Below, one piece after another: positions 1-9,610 of a DNA stretch of 64,000 bases. The DNA lies in NCBI GenBank assembly GCA_963970005.1, contig CAXAMN010005358.1, positions 1 through 64,000 of the forward strand, given 5' to 3'. This DNA is from Durusdinium trenchii (taxonomy: Eukaryota > Sar > Dinophyceae > Suessiales > Symbiodiniaceae). Every line of letters begins with the position of its first letter. Positions within the stretch are counted from its first letter, which is position 1. The position numbers were made by a program, and so were the translations under genes. The notes under the pieces were generated by a model. That model worked only from the letters and a program-made list of their open reading frames with translations, was not told the DNA's origin and did no database searches.

Positions 1-2
1 GA

Positions 3-1166
3 ACAGCTCAGGCAGTGGCTGTGAAGCCACAGAAAACAAAGGAAAAAGATGTCGATGCCCTCACCTTTATGCAAACGGTCATCATGTCCTTTGTTAGGGG
101 AATGGAGTATGGTGAGCAAACGCTACCCACCAATGACCTCTTTGTCTATCTCCCAGTACAGATCCTGCCTGACTTGGTTGTAGCCATGGAGCGGCAGGGC
201 TTCACGCCCGCGCAAGTGAAAGGGGGGTACGGCTACCGACCCAAAGAAGAAGGAGCTGAAGACAACCCTCTGCTCGTTGTGGGAGTGCACACTAAAGAAA
301 TTGCTTACGACCGATACCCCCGAATGCCGGATACGTCCTGGGCTGAAAGAGCTTACTCTTGTGGTGCCCTTGACCCGTCTTTAGGACAAGCTATCTCGTT
401 TCCTTCCCTTCTACAGCTGAGGCTGCGCATTGAAGTCCCCTTGTGGAGAGACCTGGCAACTGCCAGACACCCCTCTGCAGACTTGCCTGCAGAAGAGGAC
501 TCTACCTCTGATGCTACCGGGTCAGCTGAGCGATCGCCCACGTTTGCGCTACCGGTGGGGACTGCTGAACCACCAGAAGCTGGTACTGAGGAAGCAACTG
601 AGGAAGAGGACATGGCAGCAGAACCCAACTACGCCTTTGCCAAGGGATACGGACGTTTCGGCATAGGCTATACCAGGCTAGCAACGGCGCTCGGCAATTT
701 TGAGCAAGGGAACATCCAAGCAGAAGGTACAGTAGTCGCTCAGTGGCTGACCTCCGGGCTAAGGGTCGCCATGTCCCGCACAGGGTGGAATCTGCTGTCT
801 CCCCGCTATACGCTGACCAAAATTCCCAGTACTCTCCTCAGTAACTACTACTGTCATGGATATCCCCTCAGTCCTAAAATGGAAGATCGCCCGTATAACC
901 AATATGGCCAGTGCCTCTACACAGAAGACCGATGGGACCAGCTCTGCGCATGGCTCACTGGAAACCCCACGTTTAGGAGGCAACTCGCAGGCTACAAGCA
1001 GGCACTTCGGGACCAAATGGGCTACAGTCAGGAAGACTCCGATCCGCGTAATAAAGCTCGCCGTACCGTCCCTCCTCCAGGAGAGGGAAGCTCCTCGTCT
1101 GCAGCGGGGTCTTCCTGTCACACCAGGCCTCCCCCACCGCCTCCGCCTTATGGGTGGTGGCAGTAG
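3..1166 (+). CDS. 3' end of a large gene (copy 1A), unknown C-terminal domain
   Basis: The frame is open to the window edge, so this is a C-terminal part; the GTG at 15 is not a credible start. The protein has a conserved block (EDNPLLVVGV, RYPRMPDTSW, FPSLLQLRLRIEVPLW), an acidic Glu/Ala-rich linker, a second block (YTEDRWDQL) and a Ser-rich, poly-Pro tail ending in WWQ. A diverged copy lies on the minus strand at 8528-9610, where it follows a helicase-like region in the same gene. By that analogy this is probably the tail of a helicase-related protein whose main part is left of the window. It is directly followed by LRR gene 2A, the same order as in block B. I do not recognise the domain. 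Confidence 0.6.
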   Translation, partial: TAQAVAVKPQKTKEKDVDALTFMQTVIMSFVRGMEYGEQTLPTNDLFVYLPVQILPDLVVAMERQGFTPAQVKGGYGYRPKEEGAEDNPLLVVGVHTKEIAYDRYPRMPDTSWAERAYSCGALDPSLGQAISFPSLLQLRLRIEVPLWRDLATARHPSADLPAEEDSTSDATGSAERSPTFALPVGTAEPPEAGTEEATEEEDMAAEPNYAFAKGYGRFGIGYTRLATALGNFEQGNIQAEGTVVAQWLTSGLRVAMSRTGWNLLSPRYTLTKIPSTLLSNYYCHGYPLSPKMEDRPYNQYGQCLYTEDRWDQLCAWLTGNPTFRRQLAGYKQALRDQMGYSQEDSDPRNKARRTVPPPGEGSSSSAAGSSCHTRPPPPPPPYGWWQ

Positions 1167-1234
1167 GGCGGTCTCTAGTAGGAGTCTCCGCACACAGTTA
1201 CCACCTCCTAGTGACTTGGACTCTTTCATGAGAT

Positions 1235-1252
1235 GGGTGGCCTTAGCCACCC
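1235..1252 (+). other. CTTA stem-loop H1
   Basis: Perfect 7-bp arms GGGTGGC (1235-1241) and GCCACCC (1246-1252) enclose the loop CTTA, about 70 bases after the stop of gene 1A. It is the first of twelve such hairpins in the LRR cluster. Confidence 0.7.
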
Positions 1253-1309
1253 TACTTCTTGTTGTCTGAGTATTTTTTGTTTTCGAACTGACTACATGTT
1301 CGCTACCTC

Positions 1310-1325
1310 AATTGTTTGGCCCAAG
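1310..1325 (+). other. Spliced-leader relic upstream of LRR gene 2A
   Basis: TTTGGCCCAAG at 1315-1325 differs by one base from the 3' end of the dinoflagellate spliced leader (TTTGGCTCAAG) and lies about 42 bases before the ATG at 1367. The aligned position upstream of copy 2B (minus strand, about 8392-8407) reads ATTTTCTGGCTCA. Each copy keeps leader bases that the other has lost. Confidence 0.5.
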
Positions 1326-1366
1326 CAACTTGAGCAAGAACGTTCGGACTGCCGCCTACAGCGACA

Positions 1367-2593
1367 ATGCCGCTTGACCAAGACCGATATGATGTCAGCA
1401 TCGATTTGGTGACGATAGCAGGCACGGAATATGCTATGCAAACAAATCTCGCGCAGTATGAGGACGTGGCACAGCTGGAAGATGACATTCTCTGCTTTCT
1501 GCCAACAGTCTCTGATTTGGATGTCTTTGGCTGTGAGCTGGACCTACTCGACCTTCACACGCAGCGACCCCTGCCAGAAGCATTCCACACGGTGCTCCTG
1601 CAACGGCCGAAACTACAAATTGTAGTTCGTCCCTGCAAGGTAGATGGACACTCCATCTGGCAGTTCCAGGCTGACGGTAGAGAAAGCTACCCCAAGGCTG
1701 TACGCGTCCCGGCCAACCCGCGCGGAGAAATTGCTGGCAGAGCCTTCTATGCTGCGCCCGTGCTCCGGCACGTAGAAGTGGCAATGGGCATTCAACATGT
1801 AGGAGTCGCGGCCTGGCAGAGTTGTCAGCAACTGCAAATTGTCAAGCTCCCACCCTCAGTCATAAGTCTTGAAGATGGAACCTTCCAGGGGTGCTACATG
1901 CTGCGAGAAGTGGCCGCCCCGGGATGTGTCCAGTACAGCCGAAGAGTGTTTGCGGAGTGCTGCTCCCTTGGTCGAGTTGGTGTCAGTCAAGAAACGGATG
2001 ACAGTAATGTCCTTGCACCAGGGGCACAGCTAGGCAGATATGCATTTGAGAGTTGTCTCACACTTACATCCATCACCTTTGTCAGGGACCACACCAATAA
2101 ACCTCGAGCGCTGCCTGAAGGCGCATTCTGTGGAGCAGGCATTGAACAGCTCTGTCTGCCAGGTGACTTTCACAATATCGGGCCACGGGCCTGTGAAAAC
2201 TGCAAAGGACTTGTGGAGGTCAACCTCATGTGCACAGAAATCACAGCCCTGCTCCACTCCACCTTTGCCCACTGCGTGGCTCTGAATTGTATATGGCTTC
2301 CGCCGCGACTAACGCAAATTGGCAAAGAAGTTTTCCTTAATTGTGTTGCGCTTCAAGAAGTGGTCATCCCGACAGAACTCTGTGACATAGGCATCCGTGC
2401 TTTCTGTGGGTGTGAGCAACTACAACGATTTACGCCCCTAGATTGGGGGGAGATTGAACAGTCTGTGCAGGCAGAGCACAATGCTTTCCTTATGTGTGAC
2501 AAATTTGAAAGACCACTGTGGGTGGAGCTGCTCCCCGCTGAAGGACCCGATTCGGATGCCTTTGACGAAGAGCTATATAATGAATTTTCCTAA
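1367..2593 (+). CDS. BspA/TpLRR-type leucine-rich-repeat protein (LRR 2A)
   Basis: A complete 408-residue frame from an ATG to TAA. Residues 1-110 form the conserved N-terminal domain of this cluster (a strand-rich start, LEDDILCFLP helix, DVFGCELDLL, LQIVVRPC), which I compare with a beta-grasp or ubiquitin-like fold by pattern only. Residues 125-400 are LRR_5-type repeats with LP..V..I...AF..C..L signatures (for example IVKLPPSVISLEDGTFQGC). There is no signal peptide and no visible intron. Such LRRs bind proteins or ligands; the partner is unknown. A relic of the spliced leader stands just upstream, suggesting origin from a processed mRNA. Intact, unlike most copies in the cluster. Confidence 0.8.
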   Translation: MPLDQDRYDVSIDLVTIAGTEYAMQTNLAQYEDVAQLEDDILCFLPTVSDLDVFGCELDLLDLHTQRPLPEAFHTVLLQRPKLQIVVRPCKVDGHSIWQFQADGRESYPKAVRVPANPRGEIAGRAFYAAPVLRHVEVAMGIQHVGVAAWQSCQQLQIVKLPPSVISLEDGTFQGCYMLREVAAPGCVQYSRRVFAECCSLGRVGVSQETDDSNVLAPGAQLGRYAFESCLTLTSITFVRDHTNKPRALPEGAFCGAGIEQLCLPGDFHNIGPRACENCKGLVEVNLMCTEITALLHSTFAHCVALNCIWLPPRLTQIGKEVFLNCVALQEVVIPTELCDIGIRAFCGCEQLQRFTPLDWGEIEQSVQAEHNAFLMCDKFERPLWVELLPAEGPDSDAFDEELYNEFS

Positions 2594-2620
2594 CATCGGG
2601 CCAGTCCATGCGGGGGTCAT

Positions 2621-2640
2621 GGTGGGCGCCTTAGCATCTG
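2621..2640 (+). other. CTTA stem-loop H2 (weak)
   Basis: GC-CTTA-GC core at 2628-2635, loop 2630-2633, about 37 bases after the stop of LRR 2A. Only the core pairs; the outer stem has decayed. It is in the same position and orientation as H7 after copy 2B. Confidence 0.4.
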
Positions 2641-2692
2641 TCTCTAGAAACATCCCCGGCTCTAGAAACAGTCAATGAGCAGAGTGAGAAGC

Positions 2693-2702
2693 TTTGGCTC
2701 AA
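2693..2702 (+). other. Possible spliced-leader relic upstream of LRR gene 3A
   Basis: TTTGGCTCAA matches ten consecutive bases of the dinoflagellate spliced leader, 27 bases before the ATG at 2730. A ten-base match alone could be chance; the support is its position, which matches the relics before genes 2A and 6. Confidence 0.4.
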
Positions 2703-2729
2703 ACGGCAAATGAAAGTAGTCTGCCACAC

Positions 2730-3977
2730 ATGGAGCTTGCCGACTCATCCAGACTTAGTACTCCCCCTGAAATGGAGCCGGTCATGGACTGCTCCTTGGT
2801 GCTGACAACGCTCTCGGGGGTTACTATCAAGGTCTCTCTCAGTGTGGCAAAATTTGATCGATTTGAGGACCTAGAGGACCAGGTTATGGACTATCTGGTC
2901 TCAGTAACTGACCTTAAAGTGTTTGGGTGCTCCATCGATTTTCTGCAAACTGCCACGCAGACATACCTAGAGGACCCAATCTGGGACAAGCTACAGCAAA
3001 GCACGGAATACACTATTGTCTTCAGGGATAGCAGTGCAATCCTGCCATCGCAGGAACAACTCGAAGGATGCCCTATCTATCATGTTCCGCTTGCTGTTCA
3101 TGTCCCCATGAACCCAGAGGAAATCGTCCCGGAAGGGGCTTTTGCAGGTGTTCCGCGTCTGCGACATGTCAGCGTTGAGTCAGGTATCAGGCTCATTGGA
3201 GCAGAGGCGTGGCAAAATTGTCGGCAGCTCCGCATTGTCAAATTGCCGGCCACTGTGGTAGGCATTTCCGATAACGCCTTTCGCTACTGCAAACTACTAA
3301 ACAGTGTCTCGGCTCCTGGTTGCCGGGAATTTGGATACAAAGGCTTTGGGGAATGCTGCTCCTTACAATGGGTGTATGCATCGGAAGGGGTTGCAAATTG
3401 GTTCAGCAGCGAAACCAAGCTCGGGCATTACCTCTTTCAAGGATGCATCAACCTAGCTGAGTTTACCTTGTGTGAGCTTCCATCCCCCCGTGGGCCAACA
3501 CTGCAGGACGTGACCAGTGAGCTGGCGCCAGGCTGTCTTAGCTCTACGGGAATCACCACACTTGCTCTCACGAAGGATTTTACAACTATTGGAGCGCACG
3601 CGTGTGACAGTTGCCGACTGCTTAAGAGGGTTGACCTCTTCAACACCAACGTTGAAGAAATTCCGGAATTCACCTTTGTACACTGCGCTAGCCTCAGAGA
3701 AGTTCTCCTTCCGCCTACTCTCCATACAATTCGGGTTAAAGCCTTTATGAACTGTGCAGCCCTGGTTGAGCTTGCCATCCCGCCCTCGCTAAAATATATT
3801 GGAAGTAGGGCTTTCTTGGATTGCACTGCCCTTAAGAGGCTCGCCAAGATGCCAGGAAGACACAAATGGCGAGGAGTCTATGCCGAAGAAAATGCTTTTG
3901 CCATTTGTCCAGATATGAGATGGCCACCCTGGCTGCATATGATCCCGGACATGGGATATACCCCTGGTCTTGGATGA
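2730..3977 (+). CDS. BspA/TpLRR-type leucine-rich-repeat protein (LRR 3A)
   Basis: A 415-residue frame. The open frame begins 36 bases earlier at a TTG, but the first ATG, 2730, is the likely start and aligns with an ATG in copy 3B. The N-terminal domain (about residues 20-120: LTTLSGVTIKVSL, FEDLEDQVMDYL, KVFGCSIDFL, YTIVFRD) is homologous to that of LRR 2A. It is followed by about ten LRR_5 repeats and a conserved C-terminal module (KWRGVYAEENAF, then WPPWLHMIPD). There is no signal peptide or membrane segment, so the protein is probably cytosolic. The function is unknown. A partial 3' copy (gene 7) lies at 18.3-18.8 kb. Confidence 0.8.
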   Translation: MELADSSRLSTPPEMEPVMDCSLVLTTLSGVTIKVSLSVAKFDRFEDLEDQVMDYLVSVTDLKVFGCSIDFLQTATQTYLEDPIWDKLQQSTEYTIVFRDSSAILPSQEQLEGCPIYHVPLAVHVPMNPEEIVPEGAFAGVPRLRHVSVESGIRLIGAEAWQNCRQLRIVKLPATVVGISDNAFRYCKLLNSVSAPGCREFGYKGFGECCSLQWVYASEGVANWFSSETKLGHYLFQGCINLAEFTLCELPSPRGPTLQDVTSELAPGCLSSTGITTLALTKDFTTIGAHACDSCRLLKRVDLFNTNVEEIPEFTFVHCASLREVLLPPTLHTIRVKAFMNCAALVELAIPPSLKYIGSRAFLDCTALKRLAKMPGRHKWRGVYAEENAFAICPDMRWPPWLHMIPDMGYTPGLG

Positions 3978-4031
3978 AGACACGTCCCTCTGACCACAGC
4001 TATCGCGGTCTCACCGTCACCCATCAAGAGT

Positions 4032-4059
4032 CTGGGCGCGCGCCTTAGCTCGAGTCCAG
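4032..4059 (+). other. CTTA stem-loop H3
   Basis: Arms CTGGGCGCGCGC (4032-4043) and GCTCGAGTCCAG (4048-4059) pair at 9 of 12 positions plus one G-T wobble around the loop CTTA, 55 bases after the stop of LRR 3A. Confidence 0.6.
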
Positions 4060-4134
4060 AGTAGGCCAGAAGTCACATCAAAGTACTTTTCACCTTACAT
4101 AACTAGCTATAGTTGCCTTCCGTGAAACAGGGGG

Positions 4135-5157
4135 GTGATTAGAAATCGTCGCTGTCGAATCAAAACGGGGGAAGTCAAGGCAATCCGGGTGCCGCGTGGT
4201 AGAAATGACAAAATTTCCCCACAAGCCTTTTCCTTTTGCGCAGAGATCCGTCACGCACTCGTTGAGAGCGGTGTCAAGATTGTCGGAGAGGCTGCGTGGA
4301 GGAGCTGTCGACAGTTGCAAATCGTCCACTTGCCAGACACAGTCGTCAGCCTATTGCATGGCGCTTTTAGCTGGTGCCAAATTCTACGAGTAGTGGTTGC
4401 CCCCGGTTGCAAGCATTTCGGCACTAAAGTATTCGAAGAGTGTCGCTCCTTAACGAGGGTGGGCACGGCTCAATGCCCTAGCAATCGGCTAGCCCCCCAA
4501 GCCCAACTGAGGCCTCGAGCTTTTCAAGCATGCGCAGCTCTGAGTCACATCAATTTAGGTATGCCAGAGCCGGATGCAGCGCACCCAAACCGATGCTTGC
4601 CGGACTGCTGTTTTCTGGAGGCGGGCATTGTCGCACTTGCCTTGCCGACAGACTTCAACAGGATAGGCTCCGCCGCCTGCGCGAGCCGCCAACAGCTGCA
4701 AACTGTTGATCTGTCCCAAGCAGACGTGCTTGAGATTTTGGGCTCCGCTTTCGCACACTGTTCGCAGTTGCAACAACTCGGCCTTTCCCGCAACTTGAGG
4801 ATCACGGAGCAAGAAGCCTTCCTCAAGTGTACCTCTCTACAGGAGGTTTCCACTCCACCATCCCTGCTTCACATGGCGCGACGCGCTTTTGCAGGTTGCG
4901 CGCAACTTCGAGCAATACGCAAGCAAGGAAAAAGTAAAACATGGCGAGGGACATATGCCCGACCCAATGCCTTTGACAAATGTGAGCAACTCGATCAGCC
5001 CGAATGGCTCCGATTTTTGCCGGCCGATGCCAATGATTTATGGAGAGAAGACTTTCTAGAACCTGCGCCAAAGGCCAGCAATGCTTTCGCGGCGGGAATG
5101 GTGCATAAGCACTCCGCCAGGAAGCTACGTCAAGTGAAATGTGCAAACATTGAGTAG
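4135..5157 (+). pseudogene. LRR 4A, 5'-truncated BspA-type LRR gene
   Basis: The frame encodes about 340 residues of LRR_5 repeats with the conserved C-terminal module (KTWRGTYARPNAFDKC, WLRFLPADAND). It has no ATG before the repeats, and the N-terminal domain seen in genes 2A, 3A and 6 is missing. The sequence just before it (ATCGTCGCTGTCG, about 4145) matches the 5' flank of gene 6 (about 15,060), so one deletion removed the leader relic, the start and the N-terminal domain and joined the flank to the repeat region. The remaining frame is long and undamaged, so the loss is recent or the remnant may use another start. Confidence 0.65.
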
Positions 5158-5200
5158 GTCGCCAACTTATTTTCGCCATTCACGATACAGTGAGCCAATA

Positions 5201-5287
5201 GGAATGAGAGCCTTAGCTCCTCGTTCCCAACAGGCGGGTGGTAGAGAGTGGCAATGGAGGATGCCCAGGGGGAACCTTAGTTCCCTC
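5201..5287 (+). other. Paired CTTA stem-loops H4 and H5
   Basis: H4: arms GGAATGAGAGC (5201-5211) and GCTCCTCGTTCC (5216-5227), one bulge, loop CTTA. H5: perfect arms GGGAAC (5270-5275) and GTTCCC (5280-5285), loop CTTA at 5276-5279. The pair starts 44 bases after the stop of LRR 4A, and the same pairing recurs at 12.93 and 19.25 kb. Confidence 0.7.
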
Positions 5288-6072
5288 TGTTGATGTCCGA
5301 CATTACCAATTTTGTACAAAGAGGCACATATACCATGCTAGGATAGGTCCACGGTCTCACCTGTTTCACACGGGCCTTGCGCGCAACAGAACAATGCTTT
5401 TGCAATGACGCAGCATTTCTCAAGGTTAGGGCACACCCCGTTTTGGCACCTTTGTGTGCCGAAGGGTGCCGAGATGACCTCCCTTCGGGGGGGTGAGACG
5501 TTCGCACCCTTACCTGCAGGCTTTCGTCGTTTGCTATGGCCGCCACTGCCTGAACACTACCAACTACTATGCCTCTTGACTTGTATGTGCAACCAGTTGC
5601 AAGGGTTGTGCTACAAGAAAGGATTTTTCCACGGCATGATCTGCATAGCAACCACTGATCCACTTAGGCAAGGATCAGACCTGCGTTAGAGCATACCAAT
5701 GCCCGGGACTTGCATTGTGACCAGGTTTTTGCTACTCTGTGCAGTGGCCGCTGGTCACTGGTAATAGAGATGTGAAGTCCATTTGACGACTTCGTTGAGA
5801 TTTTGCTAGAGCACAAACCCTCGCTGCCATGCTCTTCTTTCGTGAATTCAGGCCCATAGATAGTCAGCAGTCAGCGTCTCACTTGTTTCACCCTAGTACA
5901 GAGGAAATACTAATTGGTGGTGGAGTCTCGGCCTGTGGGCTGTGGTTGGTTTTGTTTTGTTTGTTGTTGGGTTGTCTTTGTCCTTTTCTCCACCATCTGA
6001 CTGTATTTCCCTTCCTTCAATGATGACCTGGGCACCATGCCCACACGGCGTCCGTACTCGTGGAAAAAAAAT
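5201..6072 (+). repeat. Non-coding inter-cluster unit U1
   Basis: A unit of about 0.87 kb with blocks shared with 12,901-13,822, about 17,150-18,050 and 19,250-20,112. In order: the hairpin pair; a block with TACAAAGAGGCACA and ACCATGCTAGGATAGG; TCACCTGTTTCACACGGGCC; about 500 variable bases; TCTCACTTGTTTCACC; a TG-rich tract; and a terminal block (ATGATGACCTGGGCA, then ACACGGCGTCCGTACTCGTG) ending in a run of A. No conserved reading frame. It may be a retroposed or duplicated intergenic spacer; its role is unknown. Confidence 0.65.
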
Positions 6073-6142
6073 CTACTTTCTTGGCTTAGACTGCATGCAC
6101 GAATGGCTTGTGCCGTGCACAAGGGCGCAAGTTGACGTGGCC

Positions 6143-6166
6143 GGACGCGAGCTAAGGCTCGCGTCC
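6143..6166 (-). other. CTTA stem-loop H6 (perfect 10-bp stem)
   Basis: On the minus strand, arms GGACGCGAGC and GCTCGCGTCC enclose CTTA. It lies about 70 bases beyond the truncated end of the LRR 3B fragment, in the orientation expected for that minus-strand gene. Confidence 0.75.
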
Positions 6167-6231
6167 AGCCTGGATGGATTGTGGGACAACCACAGGCTGT
6201 TACATTTAGACAGGGGCAGTTCAGTCTAAAC

Positions 6232-6330
6232 CAGAGCTTGGTGCAGCTGCTGAACCGATTGGCAATTCCTTCAGTGGTATGGACCCACTGAAGTGAGCAG
6301 CACTCATCAAAGGCTTTGTAACCAAACTGT
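6232..6330 (-). pseudogene. LRR 3B, internal fragment left of the mini-inversion
   Basis: The minus strand encodes FGYKAFDECCSLQWV and then RFSSCTKLW, closely matching LRR 3A (FGYKGFGECCSLQWV). The right edge is the inversion breakpoint at about 6330. On the left the homology stops at about 6232 and H6 follows after 70 bases, so roughly 600 bases of the 3' half of the gene are deleted. Confidence 0.7.
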
Positions 6331-6984
6331 CGAAGAGTGTTTGCGGAGTGCTGCTCTCTCAGCAGAATCGGTGTTAGCCAAGCGGCAGATGACAGCAATG
6401 TCCTGGCGCCAGGAGCGCAGCTGGGCCGATATGCTTTCGAGAGCTGCCTCACGATTACATCCATCACCTTTGCAATGGACCAAACCAACAAGGCAAGAGC
6501 GCTGCCAGAGGGAGCATTCTGCGGGTCGGGCCTGGAAACACTCTGCCTCCCAAGCGACTTTCACAACATTGGCCCACGGGCTTGTGAAAACTGCAAGCGA
6601 CTTGTAGAAGTCAATCTCATGTGCACAGATATCACAGCCCTTCTCACATCTACCTTCGCTCACTGCGTGGCCATGACTCACATTTGGCTGCCGCCACGCT
6701 TAACGCAAATTGGTAAGGAAGCTTTCCTCAGCTGCATTGCGCTCCAGGAGGTGGTCATTCCGACCGAGCTCCAGGAAATCGGCGTCCGCGCCTTTTGTGG
6801 GTGCGAGCAGTTAAGAGTTTTTACTCTCCTTGACCTGGGGGAGAATGACCAACACGTACAAGCAGAACACAACGCTTTTTTGCTGTGTGACAATTTTGAG
6901 CAACCGTTATAAGTGGAGCTGCTACCCACCGAAGGACCGGATTCGGACGCATTTGATGAGGAACTCTATACGGAGTTTCCCTGA
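6331..6984 (+). pseudogene. LRR 2B, 3' half (inside the mini-inversion)
   Basis: About 215 residues align with the C-terminal half of LRR 2A, starting at its CCSL repeat and ending at its natural stop (6982-6984). A TAA at 6910-6912 replaces the Trp codon of 2A (PLW to PL-stop), so the tail is cut by one base change. The 5' half of the same gene is on the opposite strand at 7781-8348. Confidence 0.75.
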
Positions 6985-7010
6985 CCTTTAGGCATCTCAT
7001 CAAGTAACCA

Positions 7011-7034
7011 TGGCGGGCGCCTTAGCACCAGTCC
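7011..7034 (+). other. CTTA stem-loop H7
   Basis: Loop CTTA at 7021-7024 with arms TGGCGGGCGC and GCACCAGTCC, which pair only in part. It follows the 3' end of LRR 2B, as H2 follows 2A. Confidence 0.45.
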
Positions 7035-7162
7035 TGGTAGGCATCCGTCCATTGCGCTGCCTTCTGGCTCAGAGAGTTAGGACCCATCTCGAAGCAGCTG
7101 TACAGTGAAGTAAAATCAACTCACACACACAGTTGGCAGACAGTGGTTCAAATTCTGCCGCT

Positions 7163-7780
7163 ATGACATCCTCCATGGAGCCTGCCGAATCTTCCGGAGC
7201 CAGCGCCCCCCTGGAGCGAGAGCCGGTGATGGATTGTTGCTTAGCGCTAACTACTCTGTCGGGAGCGACGCTTAATGTCTCTCTCAGCATTGCCAAATTC
7301 GACCGTTTTGCGGACTTGGAGGATCATGTTATGGATTACCTAATTTCCGTGACTGACCTCAAAGTGTTTGGGTGCTCGATCAAATTTTTGCACTTGGCCA
7401 CACAGACCTATTTGGAGGACCCGATTTGGGACAGACTGCAACAGAGTATGGAATACTGCATCATTTTCAAGGATTGCAGTGAATTCCCACCCTCGCAGGA
7501 ACTCCTAGAAGGGTATCCCATTGACAAAGTTCCGCTTGCTGTCCATGTCCCCATGAACCCAGAAAGCGCTGTCCCAGCAGGGGCTTTTGCAGGAGTGCCA
7601 CGCCTACGTCATGTCAGCGTAGAGTCAGGTATTTGCCTTATTGGCCCAGAAGCGTGGCACTCATGCCGTCAGCTCCGAATTGTCAAGCTGCCGTCCACAG
7701 TCGTTAGCATCTCTGACAACGCATTTCGAAGCTGTAAACTGCTCAACAGTGACAGTGTCACTGCTCCTGGTTGCCGAGGA
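7163..7780 (+). pseudogene. LRR 3B, 5' half (inside the mini-inversion)
   Basis: From the ATG at 7163 the protein aligns with LRR 3A through the whole N-terminal domain (VSLSIAKFDRF, DLKVFGCS, YLEDPIWD) and the first repeats, up to APGC. It then runs head-on into the inverted 5' half of gene 2B at about 7780. A six-base insertion relative to 3A creates a perfect palindrome (arms CAGTGACA and TGTCACTG, 7747-7763) about 20 bases before the breakpoint. The downstream residues are antisense of gene 2B and not real coding sequence. Confidence 0.75.
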
Positions 7781-8348
7781 ACTGGACACAGCCTGGGGCC
7801 ACCACTTCTCGAAGGGCATAACAGCCTTGAAAAGCTCCATCTTCCAAACTTAAGACTGAGGAGGGGAGCTTGACGATCTGCAATTGCTGACACCCCTGCC
7901 AGGCCGCAAATCCTACATGCTGGATTCCTTCAGCAATCTCCACATGCCGGAGCATAGGTGCTGCATAGAAAGCCCTGTCAGCAATTTCTCTACGCGAGTT
8001 GATAGGGACTCGAACTGCTTTGAGGTAGTTCTCGTTATCACCTTCTTGGAATTGCCAAATTGAGTGGCCTTCTACCATACATGGCCGAACCACAATCTGC
8101 AGTTTCCTTTGTTGCATTAGTGCTGTGTGGAAGGCTGCTGGCAAGGGTAGCTGGGTAGCAAAGTCGATAAGATCAACCTCGCAGCCAAAAACATCAATGT
8201 CAGACACGGTTGGTAGGAAGCAAAGTATATCATCCTCCAGTTGCATCATGTCTTCATAATGAGTGATGTTAGTTTGCATAGTGTACTCCGTTCCTGCCAT
8301 CGTCGCAAGATCGATGCAGACTTCATGTTGATCTTGCTCCGTCGGCAT
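7781..8348 (-). pseudogene. LRR 2B, 5' half
   Basis: Starts with an ATG at 8348 and matches LRR 2A over the full N-terminal domain (DILCFLPTVSD, DVFGCEVDL, LQIVVRPC) and the first repeats to APGCVQF, where the inversion breakpoint cuts it. Upstream on the minus strand are a leader-like ATTTTCTGGCTCA (about 8392-8407) and then gene 1B, the same order as in block A. Confidence 0.75.
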
Positions 8349-8459
8349 CTTCTCTGTGGGCGGCAGTTCTAGCTTGTATACTTAACTGGTGTGAGCCAGA
8401 AAATCGTGGCAGCAAGCGGATGGTGGTTGCAAACATGGCTGGGAGTAACAGAAAAAAGA

Positions 8460-8475
8460 TTGCTAAGGCCACCCC
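8460..8475 (-). other. CTTA stem-loop H8 (decayed)
   Basis: GGCCTTAGC on the minus strand, loop 8464-8467, between the end of gene 1B and the start of gene 2B. The GC-CTTA-GC core and the GGGGTGG left arm match H1; the right arm has mutated. Confidence 0.4.
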
Positions 8476-8527
8476 TTTTAGGAGGAAAATCACCCTATGC
8501 AGGCGCTGCAGCGGCGGGTTTGGGCAG

Positions 8528-9610
8528 CTATGACGGGTTCCTTACTGCCACCACCAATGCGGGGGGGGGCGGTGGGGGAGGCTGACTGCGGTTAGGCGGG
8601 CGGGCAGCCGATGAGGAGCTGCTACTTCCAGGGGGAGGGGCTGTGCGCCGGGCTTTATTGCGAGCCACAGAATCGTCTCGGCCCGCTCCCTGTTGTTCTC
8701 GGAGTTCCTGCTTATGGCGTTCCAGCTTCTTTCGGAGCATGGGGTCACCAGACAGCCATCTGAGAAGCTCGTCCCACCGGTCCTCTGTGTATACTATCGG
8801 ACCATATTGGTGGTATGGGCGATCGTCTACTCGGGCCATGGCCACCTTCAGTCCAGAGGTCAGCCAGTGAGCAACTGCTGTGCTTTCTGTCTGGATGCTG
8901 CCCTGCTCAAAGTTGCCTAGCGCTGTGGCTAGCCGAGTGTAACGGATGACAAACCGTCCAAACCTTGCGCAAAAGCATAGGTGGGTTCCGCGACTGTGTC
9001 TTCTTCCTCGGCTTCTTCTTCTGTTTCTGCTTCCGGCAGTTCGACGCCTCCCACCGGCACTGGTTGTGCGTACCTGGGCGATCGTTCTCTTGATCCACTT
9101 GCAGGAGAATCTGTGTCCGACTCATCAGCCTGGGAGTCTGTTGGGGGGTGTTTAGCTTCCGCAACATTTCTCCATAGTGGGACTTCAATGCGCAACTTCA
9201 ATTGCAGGAGGGATGGGAAGGACATAGCTTGCCCCAGAGAAGGGTCAATGGCGCCACAGGTTTGTGCCCTCGCCGCCCAGGACGTGTCCGGCATGCGGGG
9301 GTAGCGGTCATATATGATTTCCTTGTTGTAAACCCCTACCACCAGGAGGGGATTGTCTTCCTCCCCTTGCTTACGGGGTCGGCGTAAAGGTGAGCGCATC
9401 CACATCCTTTTCGCTAGACTTTTCCTGCTTGGTCAGGGCTGCCCTTGCTGCGCTTGCAATTTGACGCCTGTGTTGATTATTGTGGGAGCAGCACCTGGAG
9501 ACAAAGGCGAAGAGGCCGTACTGCCAGAAAAGGGGGTTCGCATAGAGCGCTAACTGCTTTTGGGGTATGAAGGAGCACAGTTTGTGTCCTTGCTTAGCAA
9601 ATGCAAACAA
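8528..9610 (-). pseudogene. Gene 1B, C-terminal part, copy of gene 1A
   Basis: Three frames on the minus strand (about 9610-9371, 9405-8929 and 8845-8528) together match gene 1A: EKDVDALTF, then EEDNPLLVVGVYNKE, RYPRMPDTSW, an acidic linker, YTEDRWDELLRWL and a Ser-rich poly-Pro tail. Relative to 1A about 200 bases are missing after DVDALTF, and there are at least two frameshifts. It extends upstream into the helicase-like part at 9.6-12.4 kb. Confidence 0.7.

Noticed and set aside
5910..6230. Left part of a minus-strand frame next to LRR 3B
   Set aside because: It runs into the non-coding unit U1 (HEYGRRVG is the complement of its terminal block) and has no LRR homology.
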